This document shows positions 1 to 10,451 of a stretch of DNA of 64,000 nucleotides, piece by piece. The stretch spans positions 248,001 through 312,000 of the forward strand of contig JAHLKG010000013.1 of NCBI GenBank assembly GCA_025526995.1, given 5' to 3'. Position 1 is the stretch's first letter, and each line of letters starts with the position of its first letter. Under the pieces are notes generated by a model that made no database searches, had not been told where the DNA came from, and saw nothing but the letters and a program-made list of their open reading frames with translations. Both the position numbers and the translations under genes were made by a program. This DNA comes from Powellomyces hirtus (Eukaryota > Chytridiomycota > Chytridiomycetes > Spizellomycetales > Powellomycetaceae).

Positions 1-1028
1 TAGGGTCCTATACCAGAAAGACATATCACGCAGTCTGCCACTTGAGCGGTAGGGGAAGCGGACGTCGCGGTGGATCCGGCGTAAGGGTTTGTCAAAGTCA
101 GGAGAGAGCCCAGGACTTGCCGGAACATGTTCATCAAACTGAGCTTTTTCTTCGTTTCCGCTGACGGCAAAGGATGCAGTATAGAAACGGTCAACACTGG
201 AGCCCGGTACGAATCTGGGGAGTCAAAAAGAGAAGTTACATCACATGGATCTCTGCAAATCTGGGTAGCTTTGACGTTACCTTTGATAACAGTTTCAAAC
301 ACCTCCCCCTCCTTCTTCTTGTCACCCACGTAGTCGATTCCCAATTGAACAACGTCTCCACTTTTCAGCGGATATGGGCGGCTTTCTTTCCCACTTGGGC
401 TCAACCGCATTCTGTTCAAGAAAGTCCCACTGCTACTTGCAGTATCCTTTAGGTAGACCTGTCCATCTCTCGTCCAGATTTCTGCGTGGCAACGAGAGAC
501 AACTTTGGAGTTGAAGAACACAAAGTCCTGTGTTTTCTTAATAGCACCGTTTGGAAGTAGGACTCCAGCAGCCGTAAGCTTGGGTTTCCCTGCTGACTGG
601 TTGACCGGCGAAAAGGTAGGAGCTGATTGGTGATCCCGTGAACGCACAGCTCTTCCGAGTTTCAAGGGTACCCCGTCTGACAGTGGTCGCTGATTCGCTT
701 CTGTTGTAGACGACGAAGTGATACAGAGCGGTCGGGAGGATGGAGGTGAATTTGCTTGTGGGGTGAGAAGGATATGTATGATGGAAGGAGGAGAGCTCGG
801 TTCCTCTCGCGAAGGACCGGACCCGTTCTCATTCATGGTGTCTTCATCGAACATCGACAAAGACACGTTGACACTGGGTGAGCGCTTCATGGCGCCACCC
901 ATTTTGCCTGGGGAAGACGCCATGGGAGCTTGACTAGCAGTCAAAGTATTGCTTCTCTCTGGTACGTAATCGGGGTTGCTGTTCATGTTACACTGGAGTG
1001 GCCAGGTATACGTAGTTTGAGAGTTCAT
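1..1028 (-). CDS. FHA-RING E3 ubiquitin ligase, Dma1/Dma2-like (3' part missing)
   Basis: A single open frame of 342 codons runs from an ATG at 1028 off the left edge without a stop, so the gene is cut. Residues 1-130 are Ser/Pro-rich and low in complexity. Residues of about 150-260 form an FHA domain, with the phosphothreonine-binding core VVSRCHAEIW and KDTASSSGTFLN, followed by PYPLKSGDVVQLG. The last visible codons read ADCVICLSGIGP, which is the first zinc-binding CxxC pair of a RING finger. FHA followed directly by RING is the layout of yeast Dma1/Dma2 and animal RNF8/CHFR ligases, which ubiquitinate phosphorylated partners in mitotic-exit and septin checkpoints. The short FHA-RING spacing favours Dma. 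Function is inferred from the family. The rest of the RING lies outside the window. Confidence is high for FHA and good for RING. Confidence 0.85.
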   Translation of the reverse strand, partial: MNSQTTYTWPLQCNMNSNPDYVPERSNTLTASQAPMASSPGKMGGAMKRSPSVNVSLSMFDEDTMNENGSGPSREEPSSPPSIIHILLTPQANSPPSSRPLCITSSSTTEANQRPLSDGVPLKLGRAVRSRDHQSAPTFSPVNQSAGKPKLTAAGVLLPNGAIKKTQDFVFFNSKVVSRCHAEIWTRDGQVYLKDTASSSGTFLNRMRLSPSGKESRPYPLKSGDVVQLGIDYVGDKKKEGEVFETVIKGNVKATQICRDPCDVTSLFDSPDSYRAPVLTVSILHPLPSAETKKKLSLMNMFRQVLGSLLTLTNPYAGSTATSASPTAQVADCVICLSGIGP

Positions 1029-1415
1029 GAGATACTAGCCGACGACGACAAAACAAGGTTGGTGTAGATGTGATAGCAGTGATCTGATTCAGCTGATGTT
1101 TTGAGTTTTCGCAAGAATAGTTGTCATGGATGTCAGCAGATGTTTCCTCCTATGGATGATGATATCCACCGGTGCATCGGAGAGGGAGGGAACCGTCAAC
1201 TCCGAAGCGCGCGTCGCTGATTATGTCAGCAAGATTACATTCACGCGGAGGAATTCTTTGCACGGAATATCCGTGAGAGTTCTTCCATAATTGAATTCAT
1301 CAAGCACAGTGTCCTGCACAGTGTCTGCTTCATCATAGATTCCGCTGTAACACAGCAGATCGACAGAATTTCGGCATCTGCGTCTCATTGTGCGACTGTA
1401 CGCTTTATATACGTG
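1029..1415. other. intergenic, FHA-RING promoter side
   Basis: This 387-base spacer lies between two minus-strand genes. It should hold the promoter and 5' leader of the FHA-RING gene and the 3' end of ARP6. I see no ORF or RNA gene in it. The stretch at 1400-1415 may contain the ARP6 polyadenylation region. Confidence 0.4.
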
Positions 1416-3335
1416 TTAATCAAAACTTTGTTGACATATGTTATGCCCATGTTCCAAGTAGTCTTGTCTCGTCACGCACTTTTGTCGGAAGTCTTCTGGG
1501 TATCTTCGCACCCAGTTGACTGCGCCATGCCATGCAGCGGTATCAGGTCTGGAAAGGAGGTTTATTCGGGGGTCGTTCCTTGATCCGATAACTCCCCACT
1601 TTTGCTTACCTGTCTGCAACGGTCAATCCAAGATCAAATTCCAGCGGGATGAGGCTTCTCAGCTCCGTCTCTCTGAGGGAAACATGTCAAAACTCATTCC
1701 TAGGTTAAGGAAAGTACAGATCGCTTACAGGCGTTCCTTGAATCCTAGAAGATGAGCATTTCCTCCAACAACCAGGATGTTGCTATAAAACAGTCCTTGC
1801 AGGTCTATTGACACAATTTCAGTTAGCCGTGCGAGACGAGCGTTATGTTGAAGTCTGCAGATGATGTACCTGGATCGATCTGTTGAACTGCTTGAATGAT
1901 AGCCTCGGGAATGCCCGCTTGCTCGATGCCTACATATTCAATCAGACATTGTCATACAATTCTGATCATGGTCACCCGACGCACCGATGTCTGAGGGATT
2001 GAAAAGTATTTCCGGCACAGTAAAACGCTCGTTGTTCATGACAAGAATTTGTTCGTCCGGCCGCGCAGCATCGACTCCTGGCGACTTCAGAAAAACTCTA
2101 TCAGTATCAATTCAGGATCTAGCTCATTATTTGTTTCTTACCCGAATGAATCCTTTGGTACCTAGAGCCATGTCGGGCAGGACGTAATCCAGCTTGACCG
2201 TATTATCTGGGAAAGATCGTCTATGAAATCTGAGATGAGTCCCGCGTCACCGTCAGGCACAGACCTCATTGCATGATTGAATACCTGCACAATTCCTGAT
2301 CTTCGTGGAACTTCTGCGAGATATAGCAGCACAGTTCTTTGACCTCATTCACCAGGAAGGTTTCATCCATCATGTTCCATTGCCTACGGAAGAGCATCGA
2401 GATGAGAACGCAAGTGTGACATCCTGAATCAATGTGACATACCGGAATGAAATGGCCTCCTTCAGATGATTTGTGATCAGCTTTCCCCCGACGTCAATCC
2501 TATAAGATTGCTAAGTATGTCACAGAGTTGCACAAGTTTACCACACTCGCTAACCTTTTCACAGCGTGACTTATCGGCCGACCCATATGCAATGGGACAA
2601 CGTGCGTAAATGAGTACCCGGTGTCTACCACCAACATGCATTCCGGCGGTTGGCTATCATTAGACAGATAGCGGCAAAGCGTCGGTGCTGTAGTATTACA
2701 GAGAATTGAGTTCCATGCCACATAGATATCGACTAGTAAACATGACCGCTCTGTACCAGGCGTTCTGTGACACGCCGCAAACCCGAACTCTTCAAAAACA
2801 ATTTCGTCGTATGATTGACGAATGTTTGGCAGATTAAAACAGGGTTCCGTCAGCAACAAGGTTGTCTCTGAGGCATCGCACTATTTGACGGGACCAGGTA
2901 AGTCTCGCATCAACTGAAAGTGGCGGCTAGGAAGAGCGCTGATATGTACATTTGTCACATCTTTGGAAAAGAGACGATTCCAGATATCTCTTTGCAACTC
3001 CCAGTTTACGATGAAGCCCTACAGTGCCAAGGATAGTGAGATGGAGGACTTGGAAAGAAGAGTCGGGGTGGTTGATTACTCTTTCAAAAGGCAGTCTTGC
3101 GGTCACGCCGGAAAAATCCGAACAGGTTTCCAGCTGGTCTGCAATCAAAAGCCGGCCACCTTTTCCTCGCACAACGCAATTTCGTACAGTACTGCGAACA
3201 GAATTTATTCATATATGTATTCAGACGTCGCGGAAATGCATGTCTGGACGACAATCTCAACTGTAACGTTGCCGGGTTCTCCACGTAGCCAGCTTTTATG
3301 GTATAAGCACCGTTGTCAAGAACAAGAGTTTTCAT
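1416..3335 (-). CDS. ARP6: actin-related protein 6 (SWR1/SRCAP complex subunit)
   Basis: A multi-exon gene. Exon 1 starts at the ATG at 3335 with MKTLVLDNGAYTIKAGY, the actin-fold phosphate-1 loop. Joining the next exon gives NPATTVRNCVVRGKGGRLL, then LPFER|GFIVNWELQRDIWN across a second intron. Further exons give LLTEPCFNLPNIRQSYDEI and FEEFGFAA (about 2780-2850), then the phosphate-2 loop MLVVDTGYSFTHVVPL. Next come GIEQAGIPEAIIQAV near 1900 and VVGGNAHLLGFKERL near 1750. The C-terminus KCVTRQDYLEHGHNICQQ stops at 1416. These match ARP6 in order and wording, including its characteristic VTREDY tail. ARP6 is a nuclear subunit of the SWR1/SRCAP remodeller that deposits H2A.Z. The upstream in-frame ATGs at 3350 and 3383 would add residues that the family lacks. 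The divergent UPF3 gene begins 473 bases away. Confidence 0.93.
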
Positions 3336-3808
3336 TGCGGGGAGCACCATGACCGTACACGGTGGCAAGAAAATCACCAACAACGACTTCGAATCAGAGG
3401 ACAGCTGATGCCGTCACTGTTCAGACTACCAAAAGTACTGCCCAAAGGACTCGAAGTCAATTTTCTCAACTCCACCGTCGTTCTAGCGGCTAGTCAATAT
3501 CAACCATTCCAATGTTCTGCCGGTATGTCGCTGTGCAAGATGTCTGCCGGAAAAGATGCCGTCCTACTGGTGTGTGTGCTTCAGAATGACTGGTGTGTGG
3601 GAAAGTCCTCCAACTGGGGTGGCGCAGGCCGACGTGCAAGTCAGCGTCGCTTTGCTCGTCCACCTCTCGTTTGCGTCGTTGACTTGCAGAGCGTTTGCTT
3701 AAGACTTACGCTGCCTATTTCTTTGAGCGAACGAGACCTAATACGGAAAGATCTGGATCTGCAGAGCTACTTGCTGCCACCAGACTTGCGGTCGTTTTCA
3801 CAGCAACA
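3336..3808. promoter_or_regulatory. shared divergent promoter, ARP6/UPF3
   Basis: This 473-base gap separates the divergent starts of ARP6 and UPF3. An open frame runs through it on the plus strand from 3408, but its residues resemble neither family. The UPF3 model starts at 3809 instead, so I treat the gap as promoter and leader sequence. No TATA box is obvious. Confidence 0.4.
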
Positions 3809-5611
3809 ATGGCTGTCGTTGCACAAACAGGTTCGTCCCGACCCCGCTCGTGGGAAGGAGTTGGGACCACCCAGCAGGCGGGCTCATATACTCGCTCGTT
3901 CGGTAGGTGGGAAAGGTGGAGAAGAAGACGATGAAAACGGGAAGAAACCGTCCTCCGCTCGCCCGCGAAAACGCGCCGGACAAAGGTCGAAAAACCAGGC
4001 GCGAATGAAGATTATTGTTCGGCGACTGCCTCCAAACCTGCCGGAAAAAGTATTCGAAAGTTCGGTTGAGAAATGGATCGAGGATACAGATTGGTGGACG
4101 TTTGTTTCGGGGAAACTCGCGAAAAGGTATGACAGGACAAACTCTCAGCACCTTGTGGCAGGGCAGCAATCCTTACTTCTTTTCCCACAGTCAAGCCAAG
4201 ATTAGCGTATTCTCCACTGCTTATCTCAATTTCAAAACCATTGAAGTCATGCTGGATTTTTGCAACAAGTACAATGGCCATGTTTTTGTTGACGGGCGAG
4301 GTATGTGCAGCCATTCTCTGCACTTACGGCGTTGACTAAACCTTGTCACAAAGGCATCGAAAGTCGCGCCGTTGTAGAATTTGCTCCGTTCCAACGTATT
4401 CCAAAGAAAAAGAAGAAGAGAGACACCAGAGTTAACACTATCGAAGAAGGTATTACGGGCTATTTGGCGCTGGTACGATTGTCCCCTAAGTAGCTCCACC
4501 TTCCTGTATAGATGCCGATTATGTCAAATTCCTGAAGAGTTTGGAAGAAGCACAGTCTAACAAGGGCGATGACGGGCACGGGCTAAACACTGATACGCAA
4601 CTGGAGAAACTTGAGAAGAAGCTGATGTCCGATCAGTTGGGTCTCAAATCGACAACTGTTGTGACTTCTGGAACCACCTATGCGAGCACCACAACATCCG
4701 TGGCTCAAGACAAACCCAAATCCACGCCACTTCTGGAAGCTCTTCGCGCCAAGAAGGCCAACATGCGGGCCGCGTTGGAGTTGAATAAACAAGCAAATCT
4801 AGCCCGGAAAGCTCTGGCAGATAGAAAGGCAGATGATTCGAAGAACACGGAGAAAGGCAAGACCGGTGGGAAAAGTGCCGGCTCCACAAAATCCGGGAAG
4901 AAAGGGGACGCAGCGAAAACTGCTACGCAGGCCACTCCGTCTGCCATTGCCAAGCGGCAGAGTTCTCCGTCAGTTGAACAGGAAGGAAAGTCACCTGCAA
5001 AGCTCAAAGGGCGGGAACCCTCGAAGCGCGAGAAGATAGCGCCTCCTGGGTCCCTATTCAACAAATCTATAGGCGCAGTACTAGGCACGCGAGAAATTAA
5101 GAAAGGAAGGAGCGGAGAAGCGAAGAAAAAGGCTGACTCTGCAACTGAGTCTGGTGCAGCATATCCAGCACCTCAAACAACAGAGCGCGAGGAAGTCAAA
5201 GGAAGAGGGTACAAGAGCAAACGCCAAGCGTTTGTGAGCGACGTGACTGCAGGTGATGCGAGTGAGTTTGCTGGAGGACCCGTGAGAGGGGTTGGAACTG
5301 CAAGTGTCGATAACGCAAATGGCAAGGTCGAAGGCGAAACACCGGTTAAAACCGGTGGCAGAAATCGTCGAGGAGGCAAAGGTCGCGAGATATCTGAAGT
5401 CCCTGTGGGACAGAGAGGGAAGGGCAAAGAAACTTCGGCAGAAGGGACTGAGACAATTCGATCCAAGCCTTCGCGTTCTCGTATGGCATCCAACTCGTCC
5501 TCCATCACGTCGACCGACCCTGCAGCCAAACGCACGGGTCCCAGCGTTACGATCATGAAACGAGACGGCACCAGCAGCAACTTCAACACTCGTGATACCA
5601 ATGTCCCCTAG
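3809..5611 (+). CDS. UPF3: UPF3, nonsense-mediated decay factor
   Basis: Five exons are proposed. Exon 1 (3809-3830) encodes MAVVAQT. An intron at 3831-3906 joins it in frame to GGKGGEEDDENGKKP. The Smg4/UPF3 RNA-recognition-like domain then begins at MKIIVRRLPPNLPEKVF (from 4005). It continues after an intron starting at 4127 with SNPYFFSHSQAKISVFSTAY and NFKTIEVMLDFCNKYNGHVF. The next exon carries AVVEFAPFQRIPKKKKKRD, the most diagnostic UPF3 stretch. It is followed by DTRVNTIEE|DADYVKFLKSLEEAQ. The long last exon (about 4513-5611) is a Lys/Ser/Gly-rich, apparently disordered tail of roughly 350 residues. UPF3 bridges exon-junction or terminating ribosome complexes to UPF2 and UPF1. No clear exon-junction-binding motif was identified in the tail. 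An alternative start is the Met at 4005, but the spliced start gives a family-like basic leader. Confidence 0.9.
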
Positions 5612-6392
5612 GCTCGACGGAAAGCCAAGCTTATGTCAAATCCTACCTCTTGCTTCACAGCGCTTGCAGCTTGATCTTGTCCGCTCGACCGCGTTACTGT
5701 CACCGGCAACTAGCGGAACGCGTTTTCAATGAGAGCTCCATCAAGGCGACGAATACTCGCAAGTCATGCATCTCATTGAGCTCCGACTGTAGACGAGCCA
5801 TGTCTAGTGCCGATCGTCGAGACGTAGACAAGTCCCTAGATGCAACCGGTCTCTGCCTTCGTCCGTTACTTGCATCTCAGTCGGAAGCCGCGGGGTCTCC
5901 CGGACCAGGCACGTTGCCATCATATCGCGCCCCCTTCATAACCCTTTGCGTCAGCCTTCCGAGCCTTGCTTCCATCTATGTACTATAGCTCATTGGATTG
6001 CCTCAAAGATGCAAGGAAACTTGTGTTCAGCCATTTCGAATATATCACAATATGTTGGGTCTGTACAGTATTAAGTTTCCCATACATGGTCTCATGGCAA
6101 AATCAACGCATTTACGTGGATCAAAAGCCATAAAACGTGCACAGTTTTTGACACTTTCCTTGAAAGCGACGTGTTGGCAACAAAATATGATGTTGCAACA
6201 TTTATATTGACTTTGTCATTATTACTAGTCCGTGGAATTGCCGGCTAAAAATAGAATTGGCGGAGTTAACGTAATCTTCGAGATCACATTGACTTCGATG
6301 ACAGCCTTGCCTCCACCCTTCCCGCTGTGCGTCTCCCCAGCAGCTTAATGTTTTGAACATCCCCCATTTCTGCAATTTCCACTGTTCCAACA
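5612..6392. other. intergenic between two plus-strand genes
   Basis: This 781-base gap holds the UPF3 3' end and the promoter of the next gene. Its open frames start at non-ATG codons and show no recognisable protein. An AT-rich stretch at 6030-6260 is the likely promoter side. I see nothing else. Confidence 0.4.
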
Positions 6393-7437
6393 ATGAGGTA
6401 CGACTCTGGATCAATTGTCCTGCATGGTTGATTCAAATTCCCTGACGGCGTTGCGGTCTTGGGCTTTGATTAGTAGTATCGAAGCTTTGCTGAACACGCA
6501 CTATCGCTCGTCGTCCGAGGGTGAAGATTTTAGTCCGCCCCCACCGAAACCTGGCCGCGGAACCAAGCGCAGAGCATCCCCGGCGCCCGTGATGAGAGTT
6601 GTGAAAAAAGCCAAGCTTGCACCCGTCGCACAACCCTCAGCCAAGAACATGCTGGCCGAGCTGAGCGACTACGATGAAGATGAAGATGAAGATTTCATGC
6701 CTCAGTCTGAGAATGGACAGGAATCAAATGCTAGAGACAGTAGTGGGAGCGACGACGGGGAGTCCGAGGATGAAGGAAGTGGCCATGAAGAGACTGCTGA
6801 GGAACAGCCTAGTGAGGAAGTGGAAGAGAAACTGGATGTAGAAGTTGTGGGAACACCAGACGCGGAGGCCTCCAAAGTTCTGAAAGGTTATTGCGTTACT
6901 TAATTGCAATATCATTCGGCGTCGTTGATTAAACAGCCTTGTTGCTTCCACTCTTTGATCTCTGCAGTTCCCACCTATCTGCAACAGCCCCAACTCACCA
7001 CTCCGATTTACACAACCGAATTCAACAACCTGATCGACCACAGGACTGTTCGGTGCGCCCGAACCAAGACCAGAATGGAAAAAGTTAGCGCACAAGCGCG
7101 GGCCGCCAAAGAGATGTACACGGCCCTCAAGCAAGAACGCGACGCTGCCAAGAAACGGTTCACCGAGCTCCGCGAGGGAACCGCAAGTCTGCGAGAACGC
7201 CTCGACGGCGTGTACAATGCGCTCGCGGACCTTTTCTCCGACATGCACGAAAAGCATGCCCCCACCGCGGACTCGTCCTGTGGTGGTAAGGACAAACCAA
7301 GACTCATGGCCGCCAAGATTCCCTTCTTCCTGCAGACACTTGCAGACAGTCCACAAGTGGTTGTGGACTCCGTGGTAAACGGAGTACCGTCGGTAGCGGC
7401 CCGGAAAAGCGCCCCTCTGCAACAGAATGGGTGTTGA
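6393..7437 (+). CDS. acidic nuclear-type coiled-coil protein, unrecognised
   Basis: I do not recognise this family. The proposed model has a 5-nt first exon (ATGAG, 6393-6397). An intron at 6398-6473 reads in frame into SSIEALLNTHYRSSSEGEDF. A second intron starts at about 6886 (AAAG|gttatt) and ends at a ctctgcag acceptor near 6967. It joins SKVLK to VPTYLQQPQLTTPIYTTEF. The N-terminal half has a basic nuclear-localisation-like cluster (GRGTKRRASPAP, VKKAKLAP) and a strongly acidic tract (YDEDEDEDF, then Glu/Asp-rich). The C-terminal half is an alanine- and arginine-rich heptad region (KVSAQARAAKEMYTALKQER), probably a coiled coil. Acidic plus basic plus coiled-coil composition suggests a chromatin or histone-handling protein, but that is inference only. 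The stop at 7435-7437 falls inside a tandem repeat. Confidence 0.6.
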
Positions 7438-7494
7438 CATACCGCCCGCTACCGACCGGGAAAGCAGCCTTTTGAGAAAGAATGGCTGTTGACA
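7385..7494. repeat. two-copy 55-bp imperfect tandem repeat across a stop codon
   Basis: Two adjacent 55-base copies, 7385-7439 and 7440-7494, share a start (taccg), a centre (ccg(g)gaaa) and an end (agaatgg-tgttgaca). The first copy encodes the last codons of the upstream acidic protein and contains its TGA. The second copy lies just after the stop. Confidence 0.7.
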
Positions 7495-7825
7495 CGACGC
7501 GATGTGCACAGAATATTCTGAAATTTGTAGACCGTGAAAGACGGTCTGACTGTGATAAACTACATCAATTGTAGAACCGGTCAGGTCGCAAACATACAAT
7601 AGATTGATGCGTTTTCCTTTATATTATTTGGAATGAGAGACAATCATTTGACATTCACATTGGAGGAATTTCCTGAGTATTTTGGAACAAATGAATAAAG
7701 GAGTTCGCGAAAGTAAGGGATTCCAAACTCTTTGATTTTTCTGGGTTATCGGAGGGCACCGGATGGCACTACAGCTACCTCTATCACATTTGCTACAGAC
7801 TGATCACCGTCTAAATGTAAACTGC
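7495..7825. other. convergent 3' intergenic region
   Basis: The 331 bases between the ends of the acidic protein (+) and the seven-helix protein (-). AT-rich with the look of two 3' UTRs, including aataaa-like words near 7693. No gene seen. Confidence 0.4.
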
Positions 7826-9197
7826 TTAGTTGTAGCCACCGCCGTGACTTCCCCCATGACTTCTTCCCCCATGACTTCCGCCATACACTGTCGAATTTCC
7901 CTGAGAACGTGCATATGGACTTTGACCCGAAGATGTTGAGTTTCCGTATGCGCTTTTGCCAGCTGGATTTGAATAGCCTGAATCTCCATATGTATTGTGG
8001 TTTTGCGATGGTGAGGTTCCAAACGCCCACGTCTCTCGACCTCCATAAGCTTGAGCCGGTGCTTCGACTCCTACTTTCCTACTTGAAGAGCCTTGTCGGA
8101 ACGGCTCGTCGAATGTTGGGGCCGGCCGGATATTTGAAAGCTCGGTGGGTCGATCTGACGTGTAGCCGGAGAAGGCGTTTCGCCCTCGGAGCGCATTTGT
8201 AACCGTCTCAAAAATGTTCTCAATAAACAAGATTATAGAAACGTGCAGACAAACGGTGGAGTTGTTGTAGGCAGTTGCTGGAAAGAGAAACAACTTTAGC
8301 TTCTTGTGCCTCACTCTGGTTGATAGGGGCCACACGAAACTTACTGCGCAAAGGGAATACCACTCCAAGTTGACTAATGCAGACCGCGATGACAATACCC
8401 ATCATTACGTCATTGACAAGCCGCAGCGTTTTCAGCATTGCAAACGGCTCGGCCTGCCCACCCGACGGTGTTGAGCGTCCCGTAGACGACGGTAGGTTCC
8501 AAGAAAAGCAGAAGAGGCCTCCGAGTAGATAGACGATCACGGGAATGAAGAACAAGCCGATGAAGAACGTGGAAAAGATGGTGGGGTGGACAGGAGAATC
8601 GGCAATTTCTCGTCCGGCCTGGTATCCCAGAGCGACGCCGTAGATGAGCATAATGGTGCAAGAGCCACGAGCAAACATTCTTCGATATTTGGATCTTGTG
8701 ATGACGTGGCTGAAACGGGTGATGCCAGCCATGCAGGTGAAGATCTAATTCCGGGAAGATATGAGTCCAGAGTGAAAATGACTACACGGCCGGCTGCACG
8801 GAGGATGACTCACCAGCATTATCACAATTCCAACAAGTCCACTTTGATCCGCTGCTTTGAAATTGGCATCCGAGCTGTGCAATGCATATGCGATGGAACA
8901 CACAAAAGTCAGATCTCCCAGAGTAGCGATCATCAAGAAAACCGACCGGGCGCTGACGAGCTTGAATAGACGTGATGTAGCGATGATAAGACTGACAAGG
9001 ACGAAAGGCCAGCATGCGCCGAGGACCAGCGCTGGACCTCCAAAGATTACGGATACGGCGCGTCCCACGTCGGTCGCATATTTCGTTAGCTCAGTCTCGC
9101 AGAAGGCTATGGCAGCTTGTTGTCCTCCTGTTGATTGTATAGCACCTGTGATGCATGCATTGATAAGAACGTCAGAGGGTAGCAATTTTTCGACCAT
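7826..9197 (-). CDS. probable seven-transmembrane receptor-like membrane protein
   Basis: Three exons join cleanly: 8814-9197, 8345-8744 and 7826-8277, with introns of 69 nt (8745-8813) and 67 nt (8278-8344). The start is the ATG at 9197. I count about seven hydrophobic helices. In order they include PALVLGACWPFVLVSLIIA, SVFLMIATLGDLTFVCSIAY, GLVGIVIMLIF, CTIMLIYGVALGY, TFFIGLFFIPVIVYLLGGLF, MMGIVIAVCISQLGVVF and VCLHVSIILFIENIF. The N-terminal segment of about 45 residues is non-helical and could be extracellular. A basic loop (HVITRSKYRRMF) follows helix 3. The soluble tail of about 130 residues is rich in Gly, Ser, Tyr and Asn and ends in GGSHGGRSHGGSHGGGYN. The layout is GPCR-like, but I cannot assign a class. 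Transporters with seven helices remain possible. Confidence 0.7.
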
Positions 9198-10451
9198 TGC
9201 ATGTATTGAGGTGTCCCGATTGTTGAATGAAGTACAAGGCCCGCGGGCTAGAGGGTGAACGGGCTAACCTATAAGCCATTTCTCACGCGAAGGAAAGTGT
9301 TATTTTAAGTTGGAATTAGAGGGGCGTGGGGCACGGAGAAGGCGAGGTCTAATTTAGGGTTGGGGGGCGTATCAGGAGATCACCAACCTGTAACAGAAGC
9401 GGAGCTGGCGGCGCGCTTACGAGAGCAGGGGGGCCGGGGCTGACTCAGCAGCGTTTGGAGCGCGTTTCTAGTTGCATCAAAGGATGCGCACTCGCTCGCT
9501 GGTCGTTTCAAGAATTGAAATTCATCCGGAAGGTTAATCAGAATGGTGTTACCCGGGTCAATGGCAATTAGTCCAACTGACCAGAGCCATATTGCCATGA
9601 TTCGCCGGATTCCAACAGCTATTACTCGCGTATAACGAGAAATTCTTAATAACAACATCAGCCGTGTAATTCTGCGCCTTCGCCGAAGGTGCGGCCACCG
9701 TTGCCTCCGCCCTATGTTGTCCGTGACCGTAAACGTCTCTGCACGCAGATCAACGGCGGAAACGGATGATGGAATCTATTGCACTATGTCAAGGTTACGT
9801 GAAGTGCTGGCTGGTGTGGCAACACGCAATCAAAAGCCGAAGGCACAATTAATTGGGTGCACTTACTCAAACCCCACTGATGCAAAACGCTGCTTGCAAC
9901 TATTTGTGCAGGCCGTTCTTTGGCGGCGCTCTTGGTAGCCTTGGCCTCTATTTCGAGCGCTGTCTCCTCTTCCTTGAGGGTCTAAGAGTGCATCAGTTCC
10001 CGTCTCTCTAGCGTGACACAGACGACAAGGTGCCACTATAAGCGGTCTGCACAATAAGGCGTGTGCGTCCGTCTACACAAACAAAACCGAGTATTCTATT
10101 GCAGGTGTTGTGTTCTGCTGCGATCCGGCAAGATGCCAAAGTCCCTCTGCGTGTTACATTCGACAAAGATTTCTTGGTTGGAGATGGCTATGCGGAGCGA
10201 GGATTATACCCGATACCTGCTCTTGCAGGGTTGATATCAGTCCATATATCCGGTCTGTAATTGCACGTCTTTATTTCCAACTGAGGGAGCAGACATCGTT
10301 TCTTGCAAGGTCTTCACTTCACGCCATAACGCTGACATTTGTGCGCAGCACGGTTGTGGGGTGGCGCAGTCATTGAAGCTGGCGATCGCCCCCAATTCAA
10401 CATTTTTGAGTTCGGGTCTCACAATTGTCTTGCAGGAGACCCACTGGCAAA
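9198..10451. other. mostly unresolved intergenic stretch
   Basis: 1254 bases lie between the seven-helix gene (-) and CWF19L1 (+). It must contain both promoters. A coding-like exon on the minus strand (9867-9981) is listed separately. Downstream of it, 9380-9660 holds a minus-strand frame with a hydrophobic run (MAIWLWSVGLIAI), which may be a further exon or chance. No family could be recognised in the stretch. Confidence 0.35.
9867..9981 (-). CDS. coding-like orphan exon, unknown protein
   Basis: Between a good acceptor (cttag before 9981) and a good donor (gtaagtg after 9867) lies a 115-nt open segment. It reads TLKEEETALEIEAKATKSAA, then KERPAQIVASSVLHQWGL. The Glu/Lys/Ala composition and the paired splice sites look like a genuine exon of a small minus-strand gene. 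I could not fix its start or final exon. The downstream acceptor at about 9714 gives two competing reading frames, one hydrophobic and one alanine-rich. Without a homologue this stays tentative. Confidence 0.3.

Noticed and set aside
3408..4004. Plus-strand frame upstream of the UPF3 domain as a long N-terminal extension
   Set aside because: Residues resemble no UPF3 leader, and a short spliced first exon at 3809 explains the start better.
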